Positions 1 to 9,430 are shown, counted from the stretch's first letter. The stretch is 15,136 bases of DNA from Bacteroidales bacterium UBA1215 (GCA_002309475.1 DBXJ01000016.1:1933-17068); one strand, 5' to 3'. The notes: generated by a model not told the origin, from the letters alone. Numbers and translations: made by a program.

Positions 1-366
1 AATGAATTGGCAAAAAAACATTTTCCGGAATATTTGGATAGTAATAGACAAATTAGGTTGGATTATTACATTAATCAACTTAAAATTTCAAAAGATTTAG
101 ATTCGGAGTCATTGTATAAAAACTATTTGAAAAGTTTGGATGAATGGACAAACGTTTATTTTAGGCAGAACAATCCGGTGGATTCTTCCAAAACATATTT
201 TCCCGTCATATTTTTCTCATCATATTATGAGATTAAAGAAGTATATATTAAAATAAAAGGAGGAAGATATCAATTGCCGGGCGGAAATGGCATTAATCTT
301 TATTTTCTTTTTGATGATGAGGATAAAATAAAGGATGTCATAATCAATATTTCAATGGGACTTTAG
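1..366 (+). CDS. Hypothetical protein, 3' part only (5' end outside window)
   Basis: The reading frame is open from the first base to a TAG stop at 364-366, giving 121 visible residues, so this is the C-terminal part of a longer gene. The only possible start inside is a TTG at 7-9, with no room to judge a ribosome binding site, and I do not take it as the true start. The fragment is rich in aromatic and charged residues (a DEWTNVYF segment, then PVIFFSSYYEIKEVYIKIKG) and ends in a hydrophobic strand-like tail (DVIINISMGL). That suggests a small mixed alpha/beta domain. I see no signal peptide, membrane segment or catalytic motif in the visible part, and I do not recognise the family. It is the only + strand gene and converges on the long minus-strand operon, so it is a separate transcription unit. 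Confidence 0.6.
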   Translation, partial: NELAKKHFPEYLDSNRQIRLDYYINQLKISKDLDSESLYKNYLKSLDEWTNVYFRQNNPVDSSKTYFPVIFFSSYYEIKEVYIKIKGGRYQLPGGNGINLYFLFDDEDKIKDVIINISMGL

Positions 367-420
367 TCAATTCATAGAATATATAGCATCATAGCCAATA
401 AGCGAGAAAGAGATGTTTGA
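367..420. other. Convergent intergenic gap, no terminator recognised
   Basis: These 54 bases separate the stop of the + strand hypothetical gene from the stop of the minus-strand AddB-like gene, so both transcripts should end here or read into each other. I looked for a GC-rich hairpin followed by a T-run on either strand and found none. The only structure is a short direct repeat (ATAGC at 383-387 and 391-395), which is not an inverted repeat. Confidence 0.5.
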
Positions 421-3354
421 CTAAAAGTTGTTTGTTACCGAAACACCGCATATCAACTGATAATTACAATATTTACATGCTTGCGTATCGCTTGTACAAG
501 TAAAATTTTCTTCCGGATTGAGAATATGTTCTTGGAATATACGTTTCAATTCTGTTTCAAATTTCTCCATTAATGCTTCATCGATAATTATATCTTCAGA
601 GTTTTTGTCAATTTTTTGTTTCAAAAAAAATTCCATTTGCCTATAATATCGCAATGCAATAATTGCCGACTTGTCGGCTAAACGAGAATTAGCTTTGTAA
701 TAAAGATAAGCATAGAACAACAATTGGAATACTTTTTCTTTGTTCTTATTTATCAATTCACTTTCCTCTCCTTCTTTTTTAGGATTGTAGCAAGTGGAGT
801 CATTTTTGCAATTTCCTGTTTTATAGTCTAAAATATACGTACTCTCACCTACTTTGTCCACCCTGTCGATGATACCTTTCAACTTGATAGAAGTGGAATC
901 ATCTAATTGAAATTCATTGTTTTTTAATTCAATTTTTTGCTCGGCGGCACTAATGCGGGATAAATATGTAGGATTGGCTTTCACTTGTCGGGCTAAAAAG
1001 TGAATATAGTTACATATATATTTAACTGCCAACTCTATCATTAAATAGTTCTTGCCTCGGCTCAAATCTGCATCTTGATAGACAACTTCTGTAATTTTCG
1101 GATTTTTGGCAAGAGCTAACAACTCTTTTTTCACCTCTTCCTCTAATGCTTTTCTATTCTCACTTTTATTAACAATGCTGATAAATTGGTCTGTCTTGGC
1201 TTGTTGTTCCAAATAAGCATGTATAATAGTCCCCAAGAGCGCATTGTCCATATCCTCGTTGATATCTTTGCTTGACAAATCCAAGATTTTATGCAAGTAG
1301 AATTGCATTGAACATTTTAGATATTCCAAAATTGACGATTGAGAATAAGAGATGTCTTTCAACAAATCCATAATGGCAACCTGTTCTCTTTTACTTTCTC
1401 CATCTACTTTTTTGTTTCTTTCCACCATACCGGTTTTTGCAATGGCAAGTTCCCTATCGTCATTGTTGATTTGAACATCGCCAAAAGCAATATCTTGGTA
1501 GAAAAATTTGATATTTTCCCTATCCTTTAATTCTTCTTCCAATTGCATGATAAAACGACTTTTTTCCGATTGCGCATCAGTTTGCAGATACAAAAGATGA
1601 ATATTTTCAGCACGTTGTAGCAATCTATAAAAATGATATGCATACATTTTGTCGTTGTTTTCAAAAGTCGGCATTTTGAAAAAACGCCTCAAATCATAAG
1701 GCAAAAAGGTATCGTAAACCGGCTTTTTCGGCAATACGCCTTCATTGACAGAAAGCATCACTATATTTTTGAAATCCAAAGTTCTTGTTTCCAACAATCC
1801 CATCAATTGATGATTCCACAAAACATCGACTTCGTCTTTTGGGTTCCTAGCAGTAGTCTTAATAGACAAATTGTAACCGGCAATATTAGTATCAAACAAA
1901 TAACGTATAGAGTCCATATCTATAGAATTCATCTCTTTGGTTAATTCTCTTAAATTTGCAAATACATCTATTATACTAAAGATATTACCATTTTCATATT
2001 TATTTGTGGCTTTAATATAATTGTTAAAAGTTTTTAAAAACAAGTCAATATTGTACAAGAAAGTTGTCGGGCTTGATGAATTATACAATAATTCTGCTAA
2101 CAATTCAATAATCTTTTTTCTATTGTCGTCATCCCCTATGTTCGTTGTGAGAATTTCTATAAAATTGTTTTTTGTGCAAAAAGCATGATTAATATTTCGC
2201 CAATCAACTATTTTGTCATTAATTAACGATATAACAGGATTGACTAATAAAGGATAAAGATATTTATAGCGAATTGACTCTCCTTGCGACAACAAAAGAA
2301 TATTAAAAATTGTATCTACCAATTGATATTCATAGGTTTTCTTGATAGGAAATCGCATAGTTACGTTCCATTTTCCCAATGTATCCACATTGTCTAAAAC
2401 AGATACCAACAAAGATTCATCTGCAGGAACAATCGCTAATGCTTCATTTTGATATTTTTCTATCAATTGAGGCAATATTTTTGCCTGCAAGACAACTAGC
2501 GGCACTTGATGAATGAAAATTTGTTTGTTTTGATGAGCGTAATTGTCGGTGAGAAAATTTTCATTGAAATGAATTCCTATCTTCTTCAATTCATCAAAAC
2601 TGCTATAAATTTCGTGATTGTTGTTAAAATAAAATTGATCGGCATCAATAATATAATCCAACAAGTTCTTTTTTTGCAATGCTTGTATAAAAGTTTTTTC
2701 TGCATTCGACAAGGCGTAAAATCCCACAAAAATCACCTTTTCGTAAGGCAAATCTTTTATTATTTCTTCTTGATGCGTTGCCACATGTCTATAGATTTGT
2801 CCTTGTGTACAAAATCCTTTTTCTGCAAGTAAGTCATTTAATTTTTCGTAATAAAAAGGTAGTTTTTCAAAAAACTTTAAGAATTTATCCGAATTAGCAA
2901 CCTGATTTTCAAATGCTTTTGCAATTTCCGGATCAAATTGTTCAATTGCTTTTATATCATAAAGATTTTTGAACAAATTTTTTACATCTGCCAATTCTTT
3001 ATCTATCTCGACAAAATCGCTCAAAATAGTTTGTCCTTTGCCGGCAAAATCAGCCAATGTCTCTGTAGTAGTTTCATCATGACTTAATTTATATAATGTT
3101 ATCAACTGCAAATCGGCCTCTGCCTGCTGTTTGTTGGATAGTTTTTGAAAAAAATCTTCAATAGAAAAACAATTCGGGGCAAACATCGGTTGACGGGTTT
3201 GCATGGCTTCTAAAAAAGCAGACTGAAAAATTTTTATAGACCTTTGTGTCGGGAAAACAATGGCTATTTGCTTTAAACTTTTATCAGGATTACAATAAGT
3301 TTCGCAAATATATGTTGCAACTTGTGCAAGGAAAGATTCTTTATTAACACCCAT
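421..3354 (-). CDS. AddB-like PD-(D/E)XK nuclease with degenerate helicase domain and Fe-S cysteines
   Basis: This 977-residue protein resembles the AddB/RecB-exonuclease class that processes double-strand breaks with an AddA-type UvrD helicase. The C-terminal third carries a RecB-type nuclease: H712 (GTIIHAYLEQQ), D830 (GIIDRVD), D843 and K845 (ILDYKTG) and Q877 (QLLFYAYLYY). C681, just upstream of this domain, together with C960, C963 and C969 (spacing C-x2-C-x5-C) reproduces the split four-cysteine 4Fe-4S staple known in Bacillus AddB. The N-terminus (IAIVFPTQRSIKIFQSAF) sits where AddB helicase motif I would be but has no GxGKT/S Walker A, so the helicase-like half is probably a non-ATPase scaffold. 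The protein is cytoplasmic, with no signal peptide. Its ATG overlaps the dtd stop (TAATG), so it is probably translationally coupled. It is the last gene of the operon. No addA is visible; the stretch beyond 421 is the convergent gene. AddB-like assignment is fairly firm; the partner is unknown. Confidence 0.85.
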   Translation of the reverse strand: MGVNKESFLAQVATYICETYCNPDKSLKQIAIVFPTQRSIKIFQSAFLEAMQTRQPMFAPNCFSIEDFFQKLSNKQQAEADLQLITLYKLSHDETTTETLADFAGKGQTILSDFVEIDKELADVKNLFKNLYDIKAIEQFDPEIAKAFENQVANSDKFLKFFEKLPFYYEKLNDLLAEKGFCTQGQIYRHVATHQEEIIKDLPYEKVIFVGFYALSNAEKTFIQALQKKNLLDYIIDADQFYFNNNHEIYSSFDELKKIGIHFNENFLTDNYAHQNKQIFIHQVPLVVLQAKILPQLIEKYQNEALAIVPADESLLVSVLDNVDTLGKWNVTMRFPIKKTYEYQLVDTIFNILLLSQGESIRYKYLYPLLVNPVISLINDKIVDWRNINHAFCTKNNFIEILTTNIGDDDNRKKIIELLAELLYNSSSPTTFLYNIDLFLKTFNNYIKATNKYENGNIFSIIDVFANLRELTKEMNSIDMDSIRYLFDTNIAGYNLSIKTTARNPKDEVDVLWNHQLMGLLETRTLDFKNIVMLSVNEGVLPKKPVYDTFLPYDLRRFFKMPTFENNDKMYAYHFYRLLQRAENIHLLYLQTDAQSEKSRFIMQLEEELKDRENIKFFYQDIAFGDVQINNDDRELAIAKTGMVERNKKVDGESKREQVAIMDLLKDISYSQSSILEYLKCSMQFYLHKILDLSSKDINEDMDNALLGTIIHAYLEQQAKTDQFISIVNKSENRKALEEEVKKELLALAKNPKITEVVYQDADLSRGKNYLMIELAVKYICNYIHFLARQVKANPTYLSRISAAEQKIELKNNEFQLDDSTSIKLKGIIDRVDKVGESTYILDYKTGNCKNDSTCYNPKKEGEESELINKNKEKVFQLLFYAYLYYKANSRLADKSAIIALRYYRQMEFFLKQKIDKNSEDIIIDEALMEKFETELKRIFQEHILNPEENFTCTSDTQACKYCNYQLICGVSVTNNF

Positions 3355-3806
3355 TATTCTTTTTGTTTCGTATCAATGATTATTGTTACCGGGCCATCGT
3401 TGACAAGTTGTACTTGCATATCCGCACCGAAAATTCCTGTTTGAATTTTGGACGAAAACGATTCTTGCATTTTGTCAATAAATTGCTCATACAAAGGAAT
3501 GGCAATTGATGGTTCTGCAGCACGTATATATGAAGGTCTATTGCCTTTTTTGGTCATAGCCATTAAGGTAAACTGACTGACAATCAAACATTCTCCGCCT
3601 ACAGCATGAATATCTAAATTCATCACATGATTTTCGTCATCAAATATCCGTAAACTATTTATTTTGTGACACAACCATTCTATATCTGCATTAGTATCAT
3701 CCGGAGCGATACCCAACAATATCAACATTCCTTTACCAATTTGACCATGTAATTGATTGTTGATTTTTACTGATGCCGATGTTACTCGTTGAATGACGAC
3801 TTTCAT
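3354..3806 (-). CDS. dtd: D-aminoacyl-tRNA deacylase
   Basis: The 150-residue product is full length for bacterial DTD. It hydrolyses D-amino acids (and glycine mischarged on tRNA-Ala) from tRNA, a chiral proofreading step in the cytoplasm. Both signature motifs are present: SQFTL at residues 77-81, followed by the KKGNRPSYIRAA segment, and the Gly-cisPro motif in NDGPVT at 136-141. The N-terminus MKVVIQRVTSASVKI is typical of the family, which supports the ATG at 3806. The gene overlaps its neighbours by one base at both ends: the meaB stop and this start share TAATG, and so do this stop and the AddB-like start. Nothing is missing or odd in the protein. Confidence 0.95.
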   Translation of the reverse strand: MKVVIQRVTSASVKINNQLHGQIGKGMLILLGIAPDDTNADIEWLCHKINSLRIFDDENHVMNLDIHAVGGECLIVSQFTLMAMTKKGNRPSYIRAAEPSIAIPLYEQFIDKMQESFSSKIQTGIFGADMQVQLVNDGPVTIIIDTKQKE

Positions 3807-4897
3807 TATTCGTTATTTTTCAAATATTTTTCCAATACTTTTCTTCCTGCTGCATACGGACTTATTTGTCCTTTTAACATTTCAATTTTATAATTGTCAA
3901 TAGCGGATTGTACTTGTTTATCGGCATAGAACTTGTCTAACAACTCTTCTTTCATAAAACTATAAAAACGTTCTTGCAGTTGTAATTTTCTATTTTGTTC
4001 AAAAAAACCATTTTCTTTTGTCAGTTTGAAATAATCTTGAATCATATTCCAAACATGATCTATACCGATATTTTCCAAAGATGACACCGTCAAAACTTTA
4101 GGAGTCCATTCTGAAATATTTTTCGGGAACAACATCAATGCATTTTCCAATTGTTTTTTGGTAAGTTGTGCATGTTGAACATTGTCACCATCGGCTTTGT
4201 TGACAACTACAGCATCGGTCATTTCCATTATTCCGCGTTTTACGCCTTGCAATTCATCACCTGCTCCGGAAATGGCCAATAAGAGAAAGAAATCGACCAT
4301 ATTTTTGACAGTTGTTTCGGATTGACCTACACCAACTGTCTCTATCAATACAACATCATAGCCGGCGGCTTCACACAATATTAAAGTTTCGGCAGTTTTT
4401 CTTGCAACTCCTCCCAAAGTACCCGCCGACGGAGAAGGACGAATAAAAGCATGATTATTAGTTGATAATGTCTCCATACGCGTTTTATCCCCCAAAATGC
4501 TGCCTTTGGAACGCTCGCTACTGGGATCTATTGCCAATACTGCCAAAGTGTGACCAAGGGAGGTAACATAGTTGCCGAAAGCTTCTATAAAAGTACTTTT
4601 TCCTGCTCCGGGCACACCGGTAATGCCGATTCGTATGGAATTGCCGGCATGTGGAATACAGGCTTCCAATATAGCTTGTGCTTTTTCATTATCGCTTTGC
4701 AAATTACTTTCTATCAAGGTAATTGCTCTACTTAAAAACACTCTGTCACCTGCTAAAATCTTTTCAACATATTCTTTTACATCAAATTGTTGCGGTTTGG
4801 CAATAGAGGTAAAATTCAAGTAAGGATTTACCTGACTGGGTTGTTCCACCCCATCTATTACATTCAATGCCGACTTATAATCTTTTTTTTCTTTCAT
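3806..4897 (-). CDS. meaB: Methylmalonyl-CoA mutase-associated GTPase (MeaB/ArgK family)
   Basis: This 363-residue G3E-class P-loop GTPase protects and reactivates the adenosylcobalamin enzyme methylmalonyl-CoA mutase and gates cofactor loading. Visible motifs in order are: Walker A GVPGAGKS at residues 94-101; the family segment DPSSERSKGSILGDKTRM from D124; ETVGVGQSE at 186-194 (switch/Walker B region); and the guanine-specificity motif NKAD at 233-236. A helical N-terminal extension (about 1-85) and a C-terminal helical dimerisation arm (about 300-363) fit the family. It starts directly after the upstream giant gene with no spacer (TAGATG) and overlaps dtd by one base. No mutase (mutA/mutB or mcmA) gene lies in the window, so its client must be encoded elsewhere. 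Older annotation as the arginine/ornithine transport kinase ArgK is the same family under a superseded name. Confidence 0.94.
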   Translation of the reverse strand: MKEKKDYKSALNVIDGVEQPSQVNPYLNFTSIAKPQQFDVKEYVEKILAGDRVFLSRAITLIESNLQSDNEKAQAILEACIPHAGNSIRIGITGVPGAGKSTFIEAFGNYVTSLGHTLAVLAIDPSSERSKGSILGDKTRMETLSTNNHAFIRPSPSAGTLGGVARKTAETLILCEAAGYDVVLIETVGVGQSETTVKNMVDFFLLLAISGAGDELQGVKRGIMEMTDAVVVNKADGDNVQHAQLTKKQLENALMLFPKNISEWTPKVLTVSSLENIGIDHVWNMIQDYFKLTKENGFFEQNRKLQLQERFYSFMKEELLDKFYADKQVQSAIDNYKIEMLKGQISPYAAGRKVLEKYLKNNE

Positions 4898-7800
4898 CTA
4901 ATTATTTGAGTCTTCAAGGTTATATTCGTATTTTGTCAAAAATTTCTTCTTTTGAGATAAACTTGCAATATTATAACTATATGGTGCCAAACCTTTCTTG
5001 GAATCTGCACTCAAAATTTTCTTCTTTTGTGGAGTATTTTTAATATACTCGTTGAATTCTTTAGATGATGACAAAGCACGCATGGTGGTTCCTGTATAGT
5101 AAAAATAAAACCATTGCTCGTCAAATTCAAAATATAACTGCAAGTTGGTTTTGTTGTTGGTGCTTTTGTTAGTACTTTTCTTTTGAATTTCCAACAATCC
5201 CGGAATAACTTTGTTGACTTCTTTGTGTCCACAAATAGCCACTCCCAAATCGCCTATTGATACAAAGGCTTTATTTTCCGAACTCCAGTTCATTTTTACA
5301 TCCACAAACATAAAACTTACTTGTAATGCTTTTGGCAACTTTTTAAAGTGATAATATTGTGTCAATTCGGGATATAAACGATCATATTCTTTATCACCCA
5401 AAATTTCCAACAAGGCAGTTTTATAACTATTGCTTTCTATAATATCCAAGGGCTCTAAATTTTGTGAAGATTCCATATAATCGCTCATTAGTTTCATACA
5501 ATTTTCATTGAAAAAGAAATCCAAGGATGCAGACACATCTATAACAGCAGAATCTTCAGAAATATAATCAGTGATACTTCCCATCGGGACAAATTCCATT
5601 CTACCGAAATTAGTTCCTAAATTTAACTTTCCTTCACCTTTTGCAATACAATTTTTGCTATCCATATAGATGATATTGCCCGGCAAACTCAAATCTTCTA
5701 TTTTTTCTTTGGATGTAACAATATACATATCCAATTCATCGCTATAAGTTAAATAACCTAAAGCACTGATATATTCCGGATTGTTGATTTGGTCTTTGGC
5801 ACGAGCAAAAGCAGGATAGATTTGTCCGGAGGAATTGGAAGCAATAGCTGCCACCACCGGTCGATTGTTGGTATCTCGCGTATGTTCTCCTATAGGTATC
5901 AACACCGAATCGGGATTAACACTACCCACAAAACGAACAGGAGCATATACATTGGTATCGCAACTATACAACAAAGAAACTGCTCCTCTCATTGATAAAT
6001 ATTCATCTTCCGCCTTCAAAGTAACCGTTCCGCTATAACCGAAATGAGGATTTAAAGTAAAATTGGCATCTTGACCAACTTTTCCTTGTCCGCGGGTGAA
6101 TTTATTCTGCCCGCGTGTTACCCACACAGAATCCAGATATATTTCTTGTGCGTTAGAATCCGCATCTACATAACTATAATATCCATCACCTCTATAAGAT
6201 TCACTGGACTCTAACATGATATTGGTTTTATATATTTCGTGAAATTGATTATCTGTATTGGCCAAAATTTTAGAATTGTTCAATTTGGCGATTTCGGCAC
6301 GTCTATAAATTTGCACGATACCATTTTCCGGAAATATTGCCGCATCGGCAATTTCTATAAATCTAACCCCTTCTGCTTTGATTTCATATTTGGAAAAATC
6401 ATAGGTGGCTTTTGTGGTAGTGAATTTCAATTGTTTTTGTGCAGGGTGTGTTGAAATCAGTTCATTCCCTTGTGATTTCATGGTATATAATTCTTTTATA
6501 TCCGTATTGGGAATGTCAACTAATGAATATGGATCTTCATACTTGAAAATCAATTGTTTTTCTTTTACCAACCAATCAAATTCTTTAGAGAAAGTTTTAA
6601 ACATATTGATAGGAAATTCCAATGGCTGGGCGTTTCCATTTGCCACAAAATTGCCTCTATCTTCTTCAAAATTCATATAGCCTTTGTGGTCTGTAGCTCT
6701 GATATAATAATCATCCAACAAGGAATCGTACAAATCGATATCCAAACTTGGCGACCTCATTTCATGATGCTTAAAATCATAGTTTTGAGAATGCATGGTG
6801 GCAATGTCATAATAGAAATTACCGCCACCGGTAAGACCATTATTTGATACTGTCAAACGTCCGTCATGACGAGCTGAGGTGTACATTTTAAATTTATTTT
6901 TTGTACTGAAAACGCTCAATGAATCCATATACGGCATCCAATACAATGAATCATTTTTGCCAGTTACAGCAGGGAATTCTTTGTCAGCCAATAGTTCGTC
7001 AACCCTGAATACATCCAAATGACCGATAGCCGAATCCAAGAAAAAGACAATATTCTTACCTTCACCATGGGCTTGTGAATAATCAATGCTACCTGTACAT
7101 CGCAAGCCTTTATTACTTAAATCTATTTTTCCGTTGAAGTTTGCAGTTCCTTGATATGCAGGCATATCTCCATCTGTATTGTAGATAAAACCTAAGGAGA
7201 AATCAGGTCTGACTTTCAATGGCTTTTCTATGTCCGGGAAAATGCCGCCCGAGTGCAAATATCCACCGAACAATAATGAATCGGTGTCAAAATCGTCCAA
7301 ATCACGAATAGTGAATTTATCTGCCTGAAAATAAAATCGTTCTCTATCGTATGCCCCGCCATAAACAAAATCGTGGTCATAATAAACACGACCGGGAGAT
7401 TTACTCTCAAAATACGGATAACCGGGAATATGCAACATACCCGACTTATTGTTAGATTGATCTATATACAAAGTTCCGGATATATCCGATATATAACTCC
7501 TTACCTTCTCCAAAGGATATTCTCCCATAGAATTGCTACCTTTGCTTTTATCTTCCACATAGAATACAATAGAATCCACTACTGTAAAATCCATAGTAAA
7601 GGGCTCATAATTGAATTTACAATTGGTTACCCAGAAATCAAACAAACCGACTTCCACTTTGCCATGAAATAAAAAATCTCTATTTTTTTGCATAGTAATC
7701 TTTCTTCCTTGTGGAAACAAGTTAACTATCTGGGAATCACTTATTATCAACAAATCCAATCCGTTGATATTTAAATCATAATTCAATAAACTCAATGTAG

Positions 7801-9430
7801 CATTCGACCTATTGGCACCTACAAAAGAACGGAATTGCAAAACATCGTAATCTTTCTTTTTGACATCATTGAACAAATAATTACCCAATTTTGGTTTATA
7901 AGTAACCATATTGGTAGTCGTGTTAAAACCTACAAATCCATATTGAACACATTGGAATATAAGACTTTGCACATCGTTATAACTATATTTGAAAAAGTTG
8001 GCTATTTCTTCAATTGTGCCCGATTTTCTGCCATTTTTACGGAAAAATTCGTACATCGTAAACAAAGGATTCACTTCGTTCATGCCCATGAATTGCCCCA
8101 ACCTGTCAGCATTGAAATAGTTGACTGATTCAAAAATGGCAGTGGAAGATTCAACGGGTCCGGGCATAGCACAAAATTCAATATTTTCTTCATTCAATTT
8201 CCAATGCAAAGCCTCTACATACATATCTATATTATGATAAGTGTTGAAAAACGGCATTCTCATGGGACCATCTTTACCTCTTATCAACCACAATTCTCTA
8301 TTGGTCGGATTATATTTCAATTCAATGGCATCATGTGAAATAGAATCTGCATCTATGAATATTTTTACTTGACACATGGCAGATGCCAATTGTTTCTCTT
8401 TCATTACAAAAGAAGTTGATTGTGCTATCATGGCAGGAGTGTTATCACGTTTGAATACCAATTTTGCCAAATATTCGGCATCACCTTTACCATAAAATTT
8501 CGATCCGCGGACTTGCACCCCGCCTATATAATCCACTTCAGCATAAATATTGTCAATTTTAATTTGTTTGTCATAAGCCGTAAAGCGAGGATATGTAGCA
8601 TCTTCTTCGCTAATTTCTGTCGGCATAACACTCTCTTCCAACTTACCTTGCTGCGGTTTGAGAAAATACTCCGGATTGTAATATAAGACATTTTCTATTT
8701 CAATTCTCGGCGACTTCAAAATAATGGAATAATCTTCAAAAGTGGCATAAACTTTTTCGCCTAAACCCGCTTTACTCCAATCCACCAAACCTTTAGTACC
8801 GACAAATGTCATATTTGTCGGCATAAAATAACCAGATGTATTTTTTATCACCAAACTATCTTTTCCGTTTTCGGCTACTAATTCCAATTTTGGAAAAACT
8901 ACTTTTGGCAAAGAATCGAAACTAAAATAAAACAACTCTACTTCTCTAGCCCGCCAATTAACACCGGTAAATGTATTGAAAAGATTATCTTTTAATACAT
9001 TTTGGTATATTTTCATCATATTGTTGAATTGATTGAGGTTGTTGCTGGCAATATATTTCATTGATTTAACAAAATTCTGACTACTTTTAGCCGATTGATT
9101 GCTTTCTACAAACAATTGATAAGTATAAATGAAATTTGATAAATGAGGTATAGGTTTCAACTGATGTTTGAACATGATATTCGCTATCTCAATAAAACTA
9201 ATTTGTTCATCATCACTCATTTGTTGCCAGAAATCAGGAAACATTCCCAAAATTTTGCCAGCTTCCTCTTTTTGATTGGAATTGACATTTTCATAGATTT
9301 GCTTTATTTCTGCTTCTGTATTATCCAAATTTGACGATAAACTCAATACACCTTGAGCATATATCATTTGCTTGCTTGACAACAAAAAAACAATCAACAA
9401 TGCTATGATTTTCAATTTGTTTTTTCTCAT
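4898..9430 (-). CDS. Giant secreted beta-rich protein of unknown function
   Basis: I do not recognise this protein. From the ATG at 9430 it has 1510 residues. It begins with a textbook Sec signal peptide: basic MRKNKLK, a hydrophobic core at about 8-17, and a likely cleavage site after A25 in IYA-QG. No cysteine follows that would make it a lipoprotein. Residues of about 30-150 look helical; the rest is mostly alternating-hydrophobic beta-strand segments rich in D, N, Y, F and G. An internal repeat is visible: G767-KIDLSNKGL-776 aligns with G857-RLTVSNNGL-866, with downstream G780/G870, Y784/Y874 and A787/A877 all exactly 90 residues apart. There is no T9SS tail, no membrane segment after the signal peptide and no evident catalytic motif. 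An upstream in-frame ATG at 9478 would add 16 residues (GGSTATKKIKRKRKG type) that overlap prmA and spoil the signal peptide, so I reject it. It lies between prmA and meaB. Periplasmic or outer-membrane-associated location is inferred. An AsmA/TamB-like or other elongated beta-structure is possible but unproven. Confidence 0.85.
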   Translation of the reverse strand: MRKNKLKIIALLIVFLLSSKQMIYAQGVLSLSSNLDNTEAEIKQIYENVNSNQKEEAGKILGMFPDFWQQMSDDEQISFIEIANIMFKHQLKPIPHLSNFIYTYQLFVESNQSAKSSQNFVKSMKYIASNNLNQFNNMMKIYQNVLKDNLFNTFTGVNWRAREVELFYFSFDSLPKVVFPKLELVAENGKDSLVIKNTSGYFMPTNMTFVGTKGLVDWSKAGLGEKVYATFEDYSIILKSPRIEIENVLYYNPEYFLKPQQGKLEESVMPTEISEEDATYPRFTAYDKQIKIDNIYAEVDYIGGVQVRGSKFYGKGDAEYLAKLVFKRDNTPAMIAQSTSFVMKEKQLASAMCQVKIFIDADSISHDAIELKYNPTNRELWLIRGKDGPMRMPFFNTYHNIDMYVEALHWKLNEENIEFCAMPGPVESSTAIFESVNYFNADRLGQFMGMNEVNPLFTMYEFFRKNGRKSGTIEEIANFFKYSYNDVQSLIFQCVQYGFVGFNTTTNMVTYKPKLGNYLFNDVKKKDYDVLQFRSFVGANRSNATLSLLNYDLNINGLDLLIISDSQIVNLFPQGRKITMQKNRDFLFHGKVEVGLFDFWVTNCKFNYEPFTMDFTVVDSIVFYVEDKSKGSNSMGEYPLEKVRSYISDISGTLYIDQSNNKSGMLHIPGYPYFESKSPGRVYYDHDFVYGGAYDRERFYFQADKFTIRDLDDFDTDSLLFGGYLHSGGIFPDIEKPLKVRPDFSLGFIYNTDGDMPAYQGTANFNGKIDLSNKGLRCTGSIDYSQAHGEGKNIVFFLDSAIGHLDVFRVDELLADKEFPAVTGKNDSLYWMPYMDSLSVFSTKNKFKMYTSARHDGRLTVSNNGLTGGGNFYYDIATMHSQNYDFKHHEMRSPSLDIDLYDSLLDDYYIRATDHKGYMNFEEDRGNFVANGNAQPLEFPINMFKTFSKEFDWLVKEKQLIFKYEDPYSLVDIPNTDIKELYTMKSQGNELISTHPAQKQLKFTTTKATYDFSKYEIKAEGVRFIEIADAAIFPENGIVQIYRRAEIAKLNNSKILANTDNQFHEIYKTNIMLESSESYRGDGYYSYVDADSNAQEIYLDSVWVTRGQNKFTRGQGKVGQDANFTLNPHFGYSGTVTLKAEDEYLSMRGAVSLLYSCDTNVYAPVRFVGSVNPDSVLIPIGEHTRDTNNRPVVAAIASNSSGQIYPAFARAKDQINNPEYISALGYLTYSDELDMYIVTSKEKIEDLSLPGNIIYMDSKNCIAKGEGKLNLGTNFGRMEFVPMGSITDYISEDSAVIDVSASLDFFFNENCMKLMSDYMESSQNLEPLDIIESNSYKTALLEILGDKEYDRLYPELTQYYHFKKLPKALQVSFMFVDVKMNWSSENKAFVSIGDLGVAICGHKEVNKVIPGLLEIQKKSTNKSTNNKTNLQLYFEFDEQWFYFYYTGTTMRALSSSKEFNEYIKNTPQKKKILSADSKKGLAPYSYNIASLSQKKKFLTKYEYNLEDSNN

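Noticed and set aside
367..420. Possible bidirectional terminator in the convergent gap
   Set aside because: The repeated ATAGC elements are in direct, not inverted, orientation, and no stem followed by a T-run can be drawn on either strand.
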